Positions 44,062 to 53,343 of a stretch of 64,000 bases of DNA are shown here, one piece after another. This stretch comes from Pseudorhodoplanes sinuspersici (lineage in GTDB: Bacteria; Pseudomonadota; Alphaproteobacteria; Rhizobiales; Xanthobacteraceae), in contig NZ_CP021112.1 of NCBI RefSeq assembly GCF_002119765.1, positions 5,884,501-5,948,500 of the forward strand. Direction: 5' to 3'. Each line of letters starts with the position of its first letter. The first letter of the stretch is position 1. The notes beneath the pieces were generated by a model that searched no databases, was not told the DNA's origin, and worked only from the letters and a program-made list of their open reading frames with translations. Both the position numbers and the translations under genes were made by a program.

Positions 44062-44982
44062 TTACACCCGCTCGCTGCTCTTTTCCGGAATAAGCCCGGT
44101 CGGGAACAGGCCAATCAGCACAATCACCACCGCAAAAGCGACCACGTCCTTGTAGGCGCTCGAGAAAGGCAGCGCGATGGTTGCCAGCGTCTGCGCACCG
44201 GCAAACAGAAAGCCGCCAAGGATCGCGCCGAGCAGATTGCCAAGACCGCCCACCACCGCCGCGGCGAATCCGATCACGCCAAGCAGAACGCCCATGTTGA
44301 AGTTGATCTCGCGATAATAGAGACCGAGCATCAGGCCGGCGAAGGCCGCGAGCGCGGAGCCGATCGCGAAGGTACCCAGCACCACGCGCTGGAAATCGAT
44401 GCCGGATAATTGCGCGACATCTGGTTCCTGCGCCACTGCGCGGATGGCGAGACCGAGCCGCGTATGCGTCACAACAAAATGCGTGATGCCGACCAGCGCC
44501 AACCCGCAGGCGAGAATGATCACGCTGTCGATGCCGATGCTGAACGAGCCGAACTGGATATTGCCGGCTGGCAGCAAAGCCGGGAACGGTTTGGGATTGC
44601 CGCCATTCGGCACACCGAGGCGGATGATCTCGCGCAGCACCGTGCCCGCCATCAGGGTTGCGAGCAGCACATTGACGGCCGGCGCATGCCGAAGCGGCAG
44701 TACGAGCGTACGGCCAACGATCACGCCGGCGATCGCGCCAGCGGCGAGACCAGCCAGCAGGCCCACAAGGAGAATGACAATCGCCGGCAGTCCGGAGTTG
44801 ACGCCGACAAGAGTGACCGCACCTAGACTTGCAAAGGCGCCGGTGGCCAGCACATCGCCGTGCGAGAACTTGATCACATCGAGCACGCCGAAGAACAGCG
44901 AAAAGCCAACCGCTATCATCGCGTAGATCACACCAAGCATAAGCCCATTGAAGATGTGCTGGGCAAGAAGGCCGAAATCCAT
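44062..44982 (-). CDS. livH: Branched-chain-type ABC transporter permease (LivH-like)
   Basis: A 306-residue inner-membrane permease with LivH motifs: LGVIYAMIAVGFSLFFGVLD, FSHGDVLATGAF, and GLAIRAVAQEPDVAQLSGID, the coupling loop. It is the first transporter-core gene, 90 bp after the binding protein. Confidence 0.94.
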   Translation of the reverse strand: MDFGLLAQHIFNGLMLGVIYAMIAVGFSLFFGVLDVIKFSHGDVLATGAFASLGAVTLVGVNSGLPAIVILLVGLLAGLAAGAIAGVIVGRTLVLPLRHAPAVNVLLATLMAGTVLREIIRLGVPNGGNPKPFPALLPAGNIQFGSFSIGIDSVIILACGLALVGITHFVVTHTRLGLAIRAVAQEPDVAQLSGIDFQRVVLGTFAIGSALAAFAGLMLGLYYREINFNMGVLLGVIGFAAAVVGGLGNLLGAILGGFLFAGAQTLATIALPFSSAYKDVVAFAVVIVLIGLFPTGLIPEKSSERV

Positions 44983-45072
44983 CTCAGCCTCCTTGCTGCG
45001 AGATCACGAGATGCAGGTCTGCAAGAGTCATCGTCGCTCCATTCCACCCACGACGATAAGCTTGTATCGACC

Positions 45073-46251
45073 TCATTTGGCAAGGCCGGTGAGCGACTTC
45101 TTGCCGCCGGCATATTCGCTGTCCGGCCAATAGGTCCATTTGCGGTTCTGCACGACATAGACATACGGCGTGACGATGTTCTGGCGATGATCGTCGAAGT
45201 TGATTGTGCCGACAAGACCAGCATAACCTTTGGTTTTGTTGAGCGCGTCCTGCACCTTCTTGCGGTCCGGACCGACTTTTTCGATGGCGTCCATGATCAG
45301 ATTGGCGGCGGTGTAGGCGAAGGGCCCATAGGCGTCAGGATCTTCGCGGAAACCGGCCTTCGCATAAGCATCGAGGAAGGTGCGGCCCTGCGCATATTTC
45401 TCGATCGGAGCGCCGTTATGGAACGACACCGTTCCTTCCGCCGAGGCGCCGGCGCCTTCGATGAAGCCCGCATTGAGAATGCCGGACACCGCGATGAACT
45501 GGGCATTCACGCCGACGCGATCCATCTGCGCGCGGATGCGCACACCGCCAGGAGTGAGACCTCCCCAGTAGATCACTTCCGGCCTCAGCTCCTTGATCTT
45601 GGTCAGCTCGGCCGTGAAATCCTGCTGGTCCGGTGCGACAGGGAATGTTGCGGCGATTTCTCCGCCCGATTCGGACAGGAACTTGCTGAAGTATTTGTTC
45701 TGACCTTTGCCGTAGTCGGTCGTGTCGTGCAGGATCGCGACGCGCTTGTATTTATTGTCGGCGAGGAATTTCGCGGCGAGCTTGCCTTCATCGACCATGG
45801 TTCCGTTGACGCGATGAATTTCCGCGTAGTTGTTGCCATAGGTGATCTCCGGCAGCACGGCGCCCCACACCACCACCGGAAGCTGGAAGCGGTGATAGGT
45901 GTCGACCGTCGCGATGCCGACCGTCGAGCAATAATGCGTCACGCCAGCTATGATGGACTTGTCCGACGCCGCCTTGGTCGCGACCTGGATGCCGACATTG
46001 GGCTTGCACTCGTCGTCGAGGGTGACGAGTTCGTAGGAATATTTCGCTTTCGGATCGGCGTTGCGCAATTGCACGGCGAGCAGCGCAGAGTTGCGCCCGC
46101 CGAGGCCAGGCGCGGAACTGCCGCCCGTGAGCGGGCCGATGAAGGCGATTTTCACGGTATCCTTTGCGGCTGCATCGCCGGCCGCCCACAACCCGACCGA
46201 GATCGCCACGGTGGCTGCAAATACGGATGCCACAAGACGTCGATTCATCAT
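45073..46251 (-). CDS. livK: Branched-chain-type (HAAT) ABC substrate-binding protein
   Basis: A 392-residue exported receptor. The signal peptide begins MMNRRLVASVFAATVAISVG with cleavage after DAAA. The type I binding fold has VKIAFIGPLTGGSSAPG and LVTLDDECKPNVGIQVATKA. It is longer than amino-acid LivK proteins and probably binds an amide, nitrile, aldoxime or aromatic acid (inference from the neighbouring aldoxime dehydratase and nitrilase). The ATG at 46251 was chosen because the signal peptide starts there. Confidence 0.92.
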   Translation of the reverse strand: MMNRRLVASVFAATVAISVGLWAAGDAAAKDTVKIAFIGPLTGGSSAPGLGGRNSALLAVQLRNADPKAKYSYELVTLDDECKPNVGIQVATKAASDKSIIAGVTHYCSTVGIATVDTYHRFQLPVVVWGAVLPEITYGNNYAEIHRVNGTMVDEGKLAAKFLADNKYKRVAILHDTTDYGKGQNKYFSKFLSESGGEIAATFPVAPDQQDFTAELTKIKELRPEVIYWGGLTPGGVRIRAQMDRVGVNAQFIAVSGILNAGFIEGAGASAEGTVSFHNGAPIEKYAQGRTFLDAYAKAGFREDPDAYGPFAYTAANLIMDAIEKVGPDRKKVQDALNKTKGYAGLVGTINFDDHRQNIVTPYVYVVQNRKWTYWPDSEYAGGKKSLTGLAK

Positions 46252-46402
46252 TGTCCCTGTCCCTCTGCTAAATCGCTGACCCCGGCGGCCGGAATGAAAT
46301 CTGGCCCGGATTGGAAAACAGGCCAGCGGGCGAGAGCAATGGGAAAAGCGCGCAAGGCTCTGTGCGATTCTGGGGCAACTGAATGCGCTGCACAAAGATA
46401 CG

Positions 46403-47308
46403 TCAGAGAATGCCTGCTTGCATATCACTCTGGATTTGCCTGGTCAGGAACGCGATGACCGTTCGAATGCGCGGCGAGAACTGAAGGTCCTGATGCACGC
46501 TGGTCCAGATTTCCCGCGTGGTGAAAGCCTTGTCGTGCAGGATGGGAACTAACGGCGTTGTCTCGTGGATGGAGAACCGCGGCAGCAGCACAATCCCTAA
46601 ACCACCGATCGCAGCATTGCGCTGCGCGATCATGCTGGAGGAATGCATCACCACACGCGGGTTCTGGATTACCTCGTCGAGCCAGCGAACGGTGTCCACT
46701 TGGATCAGATCTTCGACATAGGTGATGAAGTCATGATCCGCGAGATCAGCGAGATCGGCGGGGCAACCTTTGCGATCGAGATAGCTTTGCGAGGCATAAA
46801 GCCCGAGACGGAAGCTGCCGATTTTCTCCGACACCAAACCCTGTCCCGGCGGCTTGAAGAAGCTGATGAACAAGTCTGCCTCGCGCCGGTTCACGTAGAT
46901 CATTTGTGGTGAGGTCACGAGTTCCAGCGTGATATGCGGCGCCGCATCCCGCAGAAGAATTGCGCGCGGCGCAAGATAGAGCGACGCGATGCCCTCCATC
47001 GTTGCTAGCCGCACGGTGCCGGCGGCCTCGGGCGCGGTTTCGTTCACTTCGGATCGCACTTTCAGCATCGCGCTCTCGACTGCCTCTGCATGAGGCAGCA
47101 GCCGCTTGCCGAGATCGTTCAGTTTGAAGCCAGAGCGTGTTCGCTCGAACACACCGGAGCCCAGCGCCTGCTCAAGCTGGGAAATGCGGCGGCTGACCGT
47201 CGAGTGATCGATGCGCAGCCGGCGCGATGTCTGGGACAAATTCCCGGTCCGGGCCACATCCAAAAAAACGCGCAGGTCGTCCCAATCGAGCAGATCAATA
47301 GAGCGCAT
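46403..47308 (-). CDS. LysR-family regulator of the aldoxime-nitrile module
   Basis: A 301-residue LysR protein. The start at 47308 (MRSIDLLDWDDLRVFLDVAR) is the normal LysR N-terminus. The helix-turn-helix is LSQTSRRLRIDHSTVSRRIS. The effector domain follows. It lies between the transporter operon (same strand, 151-bp gap) and the divergent nitrilase (115-bp gap). It is well placed to control both in response to a nitrile or acid. Confidence 0.92.
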   Translation of the reverse strand: MRSIDLLDWDDLRVFLDVARTGNLSQTSRRLRIDHSTVSRRISQLEQALGSGVFERTRSGFKLNDLGKRLLPHAEAVESAMLKVRSEVNETAPEAAGTVRLATMEGIASLYLAPRAILLRDAAPHITLELVTSPQMIYVNRREADLFISFFKPPGQGLVSEKIGSFRLGLYASQSYLDRKGCPADLADLADHDFITYVEDLIQVDTVRWLDEVIQNPRVVMHSSSMIAQRNAAIGGLGIVLLPRFSIHETTPLVPILHDKAFTTREIWTSVHQDLQFSPRIRTVIAFLTRQIQSDMQAGIL

Positions 47309-47423
47309 GAAACGATTTCCGGCCTCCGGTCGAGATTTGCAAGCCACCTTGCGAGAATACGCGATCCCGCCCGCCAAGCCTCCATGATACCCAAAAGCTG
47401 CGGCAATTCGGAAGGGTGCGTTC

Positions 47424-48506
47424 ATGGACAATCTGCCCCGGTTCAAGGCAGCGGCGGTGCATGCGGCACCGGTCTTTCTCGACAAGAACGGCACGACGGA
47501 AAAGGCCATCTCCATCATACGCGAGGCCGCGGCTGCGGGCGCCGCTCTGGTCGCCTTTCCGGAAACATTTCTGCCGGCCTTTCCGATATGGGCGGCGCTT
47601 TGGGCACCGATCGACAATCACGATTTGTTCGCCCGAATGGCGGCCGCATCTGTGCTGGTCGACGGTCTCGAAATCCAGCGCATTCGCGATGAGGCCAGAC
47701 GGCAAGGTGTCTTCGTCTCGCTGGGATTCAGCGAAAGGTCGCCCGCCAGCGTCGGTGCCCTCTGGAATTCCAATCTGCTGATTGGCGACGATGGCTCTGT
47801 CCTGAACCACCATCGCAAGATCGTGCCAACCTTCTACGAAAAGCTGATCTGGGCCTCAGGCGACGGTGCCGGCCTGCGGGTCAGCGCAACGCGCATCGGA
47901 CGCATCGGTTGTCTGATCTGCGGCGAGAACACCAATCCGCTTGCACGTTATGCTCTGATGGCGGAGGGTGAACAATTGCACATTTCGTCTTGGCCGCCGA
48001 TTTGGCCGACGCGGCGCCCCAAAGGAGGTGGCAATTTCAATAATTTGGCCGCGAACCGTCTGCGCGCCGGAGCACATTCCTTCGAGGCCAAGGCATTTGG
48101 GCTGGTCACCGCCGGATTTTTAGACGCGGCCGCACGCGATTTTCTAGTTTCGCGGGACTCGTCGATCGCCGAGGTTCTCGATGAAACACCACGCGCCGCC
48201 TCCTATTTCATCGACCCCACCGGTGAGGCCACCAGCGACGAATTGCGTGACGCCGAAGGCATCGTTTACGCCGACATCGATCTGAACCGATGCGTTGAGC
48301 CGAAACAATTTCACGACGTCGTCGGCTACTATAACCGCTTTGACATTTTCGATGTGCGGGTCCGTCGCACGCGCCTCAATCCCGCAACCTTTGTCGAAGA
48401 TATTTCTGGATTGGAAGATCCGCATGCGCCAGCATTGAATGGTGGCACACCTGAACTACTGCAGAGGCGTGCTAAATCATCTGCCATCGAGCTAGGAGGA
48501 CTTTAG
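47424..48506 (+). CDS. Nitrilase (carbon-nitrogen hydrolase family)
   Basis: A 360-residue nitrilase, full length for branch-1 (true) nitrilases. The triad is E47 (AFPETFLP), K132 (HRKIVPTFYEK) and C166 (CLICGENTNP). The CGEN context and the KxxPTFYEK loop are those of true nitrilases rather than amidases. It converts a nitrile to the carboxylic acid and ammonia in the cytosol. The substrate class cannot be read, but the module's aldoxime dehydratase would supply a nitrile. It diverges from the LysR regulator. Confidence 0.94.
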   Translation: MDNLPRFKAAAVHAAPVFLDKNGTTEKAISIIREAAAAGAALVAFPETFLPAFPIWAALWAPIDNHDLFARMAAASVLVDGLEIQRIRDEARRQGVFVSLGFSERSPASVGALWNSNLLIGDDGSVLNHHRKIVPTFYEKLIWASGDGAGLRVSATRIGRIGCLICGENTNPLARYALMAEGEQLHISSWPPIWPTRRPKGGGNFNNLAANRLRAGAHSFEAKAFGLVTAGFLDAAARDFLVSRDSSIAEVLDETPRAASYFIDPTGEATSDELRDAEGIVYADIDLNRCVEPKQFHDVVGYYNRFDIFDVRVRRTRLNPATFVEDISGLEDPHAPALNGGTPELLQRRAKSSAIELGGL

Positions 48507-49122
48507 TCTCGACCGGCATCCCCGCGGCGTGCATTCGGAAAGTTGCAAGCCATAGTGCAAGGTGATCATGCGGCACGAAATCGGAGCGATGTGATCGACC
48601 TGATCGACTCATGGGTCGGCGCAATCAGGCGCACATTTGCAGGCGCAGACTGCCGCCCCGGTCACGCAGTGGTTTTATTCTTCGGTCTCCGGAGCGAGTA
48701 TCCAGAAAATGGGAATTCTCGTTATAGTAGCGGGAGACTTTTGAGAATTTTGTGCGTGAAAGTTCGACAATCGGCCGATCAGAGACTGTGACCAAATAAC
48801 GAAAGCCGGCGATTACCGGGCATTTCTGGCATATTGGAAGGAAATTCTCCAAATCAAAGACTGGCTGGCTGGGGCGCCTGGATTCGAACCAGGGAATGGC
48901 GGAATCAAAATCCAACCATTCTTGATATTCTAGCAACGCTCGTTCCGAAAAACTGGCCGAAAAGCGGTCCAGCGGAATCAATAGGTTAGGGCCCATTTCG
49001 GAATGAAGAATTACCGCTCAGCTTTCCCGAAGCCTTCAGCGCATGAGACATTGCTGGTTATCCACCCGTGTTTTCGGGTTTTGCAACCCGAATGAGCAAG
49101 TTCGCAACATCTGCGGAGCCAT
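48507..49122. other. Non-coding gap with att-like tRNA fragment
   Basis: About 620 bp with no supported gene. It contains the tRNA-Gln fragment at 48866 and then AT-richer sequence up to the IS3 element, including a small CGGGTT/AACCCG hairpin near 49075-49090. Confidence 0.55.
48866..48914 (-). other. tRNA-Gln (UUG) 3'-half fragment (att-like, right)
   Basis: The reverse complement runs from the anticodon loop (GGATTTTGATTCC, anticodon TTG) through the variable region and T-arm (GGTTCGAATCC) to the acceptor strand and an encoded CCA. The 5' half is absent, so it cannot be a working tRNA. tRNA 3' ends are the usual integration sites of genomic islands. The shorter direct copy at 40103 marks the other side of the aldoxime-nitrile genes. 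Confidence 0.75.
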
Positions 49123-49160
49123 TGACCCGACCGAGATTCTAGTCCAGGCGCGGTGAGAGA

Positions 49161-50030
49161 TTATTGCATCGCGATCTCCATTTCGAGTGGCTTCATGTCG
49201 CTGTAGGCTGCAGGTGCGGGAGGTCGATATCCAAGCGATGAGTGTGGGCGTTTGTGATTGTAGTGTTGTCGCCATTGCTCGATAACGATCCGAGCCTCCT
49301 TCAGGCTGTAAAAGATTTCGCCGTTGAGCAATTCGTCACGCAGCTTGCCATTGAAGCTTTCGCAATAACCGTTTTCCCAAGGGCTGCCGGGCGCAATGAA
49401 CAGAGTGTTGGCACCAAGCTGAGCGAGCCACGCCCTGACAACCTTGGCGGTCATCTCGGGACCATTATCGGACCGAATGTGAGTGAGGACACCCCTTTTC
49501 AGCATCACATCCGCGAAGGTCTCGATGACGCCGAAGCTCGTGATCCGTCGGGCCACCCGGATAGCAAGGCACTCACGTGTGTATTCGTCGATCAACGTCA
49601 GCAGGCGGAGCGATCGACCATCATGGGTTTGCGCTGAGACAAAATCATAGCTCCAAACATGCCGTGGTCGTTCCGGTCGCAACCGGACACACGATCCATC
49701 GTTGAGCCATAAGCGCCCCCTCGGACGCTGCTTCCTGGGGACTTTGAGGCCCTCCCGGCGCCAGATCCGCTGCACCCGATCTTTCCCCACTTGCCAGCCG
49801 CTGATCTGCAGCAGCGCCGTGATCCGACGATAGCCGTAACGGCCATATTCGGATGCAAGAGTGACAATGGCCCGGGTGAGCGCATCCTCGTCGGCACGAA
49901 CCGTGGGAATATAACGTTGCGTTCCCCGCGGCTGGCTGACGATCCGGCAGGCATGACGTTCCGAGAGCTGATACTTGCGTCGGATCGCTTCGACTGCCTG
50001 CCGGCGCCGGTCAGGCGCTACAAGTTTCCC
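49161..50030 (-). CDS. IS3-family transposase OrfB
   Basis: The frame is open from just after a stop at 50031-50033. It reads [20 protein letters not shown] (HTH_21 region), [20 protein letters not shown], and the rve integrase core with DDE residues in [15 protein letters not shown] and [12 protein letters not shown]. No ATG lies near its upstream end, as expected for a protein made by programmed frameshifting from OrfA. All catalytic residues are intact. Confidence 0.85.
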   Translation of the reverse strand, partial: GKLVAPDRRRQAVEAIRRKYQLSERHACRIVSQPRGTQRYIPTVRADEDALTRAIVTLASEYGRYGYRRITALLQISGWQVGKDRVQRIWRREGLKVPRKQRPRGRLWLNDGSCVRLRPERPRHVWSYDFVSAQTHDGRSLRLLTLIDEYTRECLAIRVARRITSFGVIETFADVMLKRGVLTHIRSDNGPEMTAKVVRAWLAQLGANTLFIAPGSPWENGYCESFNGKLRDELLNGEIFYSLKEARIVIEQWRQHYNHKRPHSSLGYRPPAPAAYSDMKPLEMEIAMQ

Positions 50031-50294
50031 TCAGCGACATCCTTCAGGATCTGCTTCTCCAGGGACAGATCGGCGACCAACCGCTTGAGCCGAGCGTTCT
50101 CGCTCCAGCTCCTTGAAGCGCTTGGCCTGCTCCATCTCCAGCCCGCCATACTCATTGCGCCACCGATAAAAGCTCTGCTCCGATATCTCGGCTTCCTTGC
50201 AGGCCTGAGCAATTGTCCGTCCCTGCGCAACCAGCACATCGATTTGGCGGAGCTTGGCAACAATCTGCTCCGCACTATGTCGCTTTCTTGGCAT
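50018..50294 (-). pseudogene. IS3-family transposase OrfA, frameshifted
   Basis: It starts MPRKRHSAEQIVAKLRQIDV with the helix-turn-helix ACKEAEISEQSFYRWRNEYG. At about 50100, after KRFKELE, one base is missing. The true continuation (ENARLKRLVADLSLEKQILK) is in the next frame and ends at 50018. This blocks production of OrfA and of the OrfAB fusion. Confidence 0.8.
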
Positions 50295-50354
50295 CGTCGG
50301 GTGTCCTTTCCATGCCGATTATTTCAATCAGCCTGGTCCAAGAAAACCCGGTCA

Positions 50355-50562
50355 GGTCACTAACGACCGACCCGAACAGTGAAGTCCGCGCCATACACCC
50401 CAAGGCCATGCCCCGGTGATCCTCACCAAGCCAGAAGAGATCGAGATTTGGATGACGGCGCCGGTTGCGGAGGCCTTGAAGCTGCAGCGCCCTCTTCCTG
50501 ATGGATCGCTGCGGATCGTCGCGATCGGCGAAAAGAAAGATGAGGCAAAGGAAGCGGCCTGA
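50355..50562 (+). pseudogene. SRAP (YedK/HMCES-type) C-terminal remnant
   Basis: Right at the IS border the sequence reads LTTDPNSEVRAIHPKAMP and, after a two-base frame change, VILTKPEEIEIWMTAPVAEA and LQRPLPDGSLRIVAIGE, ending at 50562. This is the C-terminal third of SOS-response-associated peptidase, which forms DNA-protein crosslinks at abasic sites. The N-terminus with its catalytic Cys2 is not on the other side of the IS, so the gene was truncated, not merely interrupted. Confidence 0.75.
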
Positions 50563-50688
50563 TAGCAAGCGGATACGAAAAGTCGAGTGACTATGGCGGT
50601 CCACCATCCGCGTCCTAGCGAGGCTCCGCGATCCATCAGAGCAGCTTGAGATATGCAGCATTCCCGGCTGAAACTTGCAATAACCACT

Positions 50689-51285
50689 TCACTCGCGTGA
50701 AGCATATGAATTGATCGTGTCCGCAAATCGCGCCAAACTTTCCACCAGAGCGCTGCGATCTCCTGCGCTCAGCGCCGATAACAACGTCCACTGAATTTCA
50801 AAGACACGCGGAATAGCATCATTAATCGTTGCTTCTCCGGAGACGGTGAGCTGAATGCGCAAACTGCGGCGATCGGACGGTTCCGGCAAACGAGCGATAT
50901 AATGCAAGCGCTCCAGCTTGTTCAGACGACTATTCAAGCCTGCGCCGCTCAAAACCAGATACTGAGTAAGCTCCTTCGGCGATAAGGAATAGGGTGTGCC
51001 GGCACGCCGCAAGGCGGTGAGGACATCGAATGTTCCGCGCACCAGTTTGAAAGGCGCTAGGACTTCGTCGATACAAGCGGTCGCTTCGGCCTGAATGCGG
51101 CCGATCAGACCGTAGATCAGCACGGGGTCCGGATTGATATCCGGCCGCTCGGTCTGCCATTGCTTGAAAATCTGCTCGACCTTCTCGCGTGCGGTGGTTT
51201 TGACAAGTCTGCGTTTGGCTTTTGCCCGTGATCTGGTCTCAGTCACCGAGCTCGTTCTGGCCGCACTCAAAATCGACATCCCCAT
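50689..51285 (-). CDS. MarR-family transcriptional regulator
   Basis: A 198-residue MarR protein with an extra N-terminal basic stretch. The winged helix is LSPKELTQYLVLSGAGLNSRLNKLERLHYI, given here as two parts: LSPKELTQYLVLSGAG and LNSRLNKLERLHYI. The wing is EPSDRRSLRIQLT. The dimerisation helices flank it. It diverges from the NitT-type transporter operon across 244 bp and probably represses it. NicR, which controls nicotinate catabolism, is of this family, and a NicC-like enzyme is encoded nearby. Confidence 0.9.
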   Translation of the reverse strand: MGMSILSAARTSSVTETRSRAKAKRRLVKTTAREKVEQIFKQWQTERPDINPDPVLIYGLIGRIQAEATACIDEVLAPFKLVRGTFDVLTALRRAGTPYSLSPKELTQYLVLSGAGLNSRLNKLERLHYIARLPEPSDRRSLRIQLTVSGEATINDAIPRVFEIQWTLLSALSAGDRSALVESLARFADTINSYASRE

Positions 51286-51529
51286 ATTCGAAGGCGCTGT
51301 CTCATACAGGCCAATTCGTTAGCTGTAGAAATACTATTCAACACCTCACCGGCACCAGTGCAAGAGGCGTTAGAACCTGCACCAAAGCCTATAAATCAAC
51401 CAATCTCTGCCCACAATCCGGGCGTGACGCTCCTCTACGCCTCGCGATAATCTAATTGTTCGATAGCGAACGGTTTGACGGCTGCCGGATCCCATCCCTT
51501 GGTGAACACGTGATTGCAGGAGACGTGAA

Positions 51530-52504
51530 GTGATGCAGAACAAGTTCTTCGTAGCCGTCATGGGGGCGGTGGCCGCTCTGGCCCTGCTCCAACAGCCCGC
51601 GGCCGCAGCAGACGTGAACCTGATCACGGATTTTGGCTATAACGGCCGCCATTCCTATTTCTATGTCGCCCTCGAAAAAGGCTATTACAAAGACGAGGGG
51701 CTGAATGTCACCATTCTGCGCGGGCAGGGCTCCGGCGACGCGATCAAGAAAGTCGCTGCCGGCGCAGCAACGTTCGGCTTCGCAGATGCGGGCTCACTGG
51801 TTCTCGCCCGCGGCAATGACGGCGTGCCGGTCAAGCTCGTATCTGTTGTCTATGTTCAGCCGCCGCAGGCGCTGTTTGTGCTGGAAAGCAGCAACATCAA
51901 GACGCCGAAGGACCTCGAAGGCAAAACACTGGCCGAGACCGCGGCCGGTGCGATCCGTCTCCTCTTCCCGGCCTACGCGAAAGCGGCCGGTATCGACGAG
52001 AGCAAGGTGAAGTGGGTCGCTGCAGAAAGCTCCGCGCTGCCCTCGATCCTCGCATCGAAGCGTGCCGATGCCATCGGCCAGTTCACGGTCGGCGCGCCAC
52101 TGCTTGCTGCTGCGACAGCGCCAGAGGGCGTCCGGGCCCTCGCCTACAAGGATGCCGGCCTGAGCTATTATGGCAACGGTCTCATCGCAAGCGAGAAGAC
52201 CATTGCGGAAGACCCGAAGATGGTGCGCGGCTTCGTTCGCGCAACCCTCAAGGGCATGAAGGATGCCTTCGCAAAGCCTGAGGAAGCCGCAACGATCATG
52301 AACAAGCATCAAAAGCAGCTTTCCGTTCAGGTCATCGAAGGCGAAACGCGCCTCGTCGAGCAGCTCGCGACGACCAAGGGCTATCCGATGGGCAAGATCG
52401 ATCCCGCCCGGATCGACGAAACCGTCAAGGTCATCGAGACCTATTTCAAGCTGAACAATCCGGTGAAGCCGGCCGACCTGTTCGCTGACGGATTTGTTGA
52501 ATGA
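51530..52504 (+). CDS. NMT1/SsuA-type ABC substrate-binding protein
   Basis: A 324-residue exported receptor. Signal peptide MQNKFFVAVMGAVAALALLQ with cleavage after AAAA. The mature protein starts DVNLITDFGYNGRHSYFYVA and continues with the GYYKDEGLNVTILRGQGSGD motif of the NitT/TauT/SsuA group. Likely ligands are sulfonates, pyrimidines or heteroaromatic acids. Starts the transporter operon; overlaps the ATPase start by 4 bp. Confidence 0.93.
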   Translation: MMQNKFFVAVMGAVAALALLQQPAAAADVNLITDFGYNGRHSYFYVALEKGYYKDEGLNVTILRGQGSGDAIKKVAAGAATFGFADAGSLVLARGNDGVPVKLVSVVYVQPPQALFVLESSNIKTPKDLEGKTLAETAAGAIRLLFPAYAKAAGIDESKVKWVAAESSALPSILASKRADAIGQFTVGAPLLAAATAPEGVRALAYKDAGLSYYGNGLIASEKTIAEDPKMVRGFVRATLKGMKDAFAKPEEAATIMNKHQKQLSVQVIEGETRLVEQLATTKGYPMGKIDPARIDETVKVIETYFKLNNPVKPADLFADGFVE

Positions 52505-53343
52505 CATTGCAAGGCGCCTTGGCCGGGGGCGACCTCGCTCACACGAAACAGCAGACGATAACGGGCGACGTTCCCGTCATCTCGCTGAAGGATGTCACGA
52601 AGGTTTTCACCGACAATCAGGGCAGGACGATCGAAGCGCTGGCGCCGCTGGATCTTGTGATCGAAAGTGGCACCTTTGTTTCTGTCGTCGGTCCGTCGGG
52701 ATGTGGAAAATCCACGCTGCTCAGACTAATTGCCGGGCTCGATGCACCGACAAGCGGAACCATGTTTCGCTATGGTGCTCCGCTGGACAGCCCGTCGCAC
52801 GAAGTCGGCATCATCTTTCAGGAACACGTTCTGTTTCCCTGGCTGACGGTGCTTCAGAACGTCATGCTGCCGGCGGATATTCTCAGCCTTCCAAAAAGTG
52901 GCGCCGAGAAGCGGGCATGGCATCTCCTGGAACTCACCGACTTGAAGGATTTTGCACATCACAAGCCACAGGCCTTGTCCGGCGGCATGAAGCAGCGTGC
53001 CGCCTTCTGCCGTGCGATGCTCGCCAATCCGCGTTTCCTGCTGCTCGACGAGCCATTCGGCGCACTCGATGCGCTGACACGGGAAGAGTTGTCGCTCGAG
53101 CTTTCACGGTTATGGGATGAAGTCGGACGCACAGCCTTCCTGATCACCCATGATATCGAGGAAGCGATCCTGCTCGGGGATCGCATTCTGGTCATGTCGC
53201 AGCGGCCCGGCCGCATCGTCGCGGATATTCCCGTCAAGCTGCCGCGGCCACGAACCATGCGCACATCGCAAGACCCGCTCTTTCAGGACATCAAACAGAA
53301 GGTGCGCCAGATCATCTTCGGCCGCCAAGAAGACGCGTCATGA
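52501..53343 (+). CDS. ABC transporter ATP-binding protein (NitT/TauT-type)
   Basis: A 280-residue ATPase: Walker A GPSGCGKSTLLRLI, Q-loop IIFQEHVLFPW, signature LSGGMKQRAAFCRAM, Walker B FLLLDEPFGALDALTR. Both ends overlap neighbours by 4 bp (ATGA), so binding protein, ATPase and permease are translationally coupled. Confidence 0.94.
   Translation: MTLQGALAGGDLAHTKQQTITGDVPVISLKDVTKVFTDNQGRTIEALAPLDLVIESGTFVSVVGPSGCGKSTLLRLIAGLDAPTSGTMFRYGAPLDSPSHEVGIIFQEHVLFPWLTVLQNVMLPADILSLPKSGAEKRAWHLLELTDLKDFAHHKPQALSGGMKQRAAFCRAMLANPRFLLLDEPFGALDALTREELSLELSRLWDEVGRTAFLITHDIEEAILLGDRILVMSQRPGRIVADIPVKLPRPRTMRTSQDPLFQDIKQKVRQIIFGRQEDAS

Larger units (their letters stand above)
49123..50354 (-). mobile_element. 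IS3-family (IS407-like group) insertion sequence, inactive
   Basis: An element of about 1232 bp. Its imperfect ends begin TGACC and end GGTCA and share a CCAGGC block about 20 bp inside (49123-49149 and 50331-50354). It encodes OrfA and OrfB on the minus strand. OrfA has a one-base deletion, so transposase can no longer be made normally. No clear target duplication was found. It abuts the SRAP remnant at 50355. Confidence 0.75.

Noticed and set aside
48866-48914. A complete tRNA-Gln gene
   Set aside because: Only the 3' half from the anticodon loop is present; the 5' acceptor strand and D-arm are absent.
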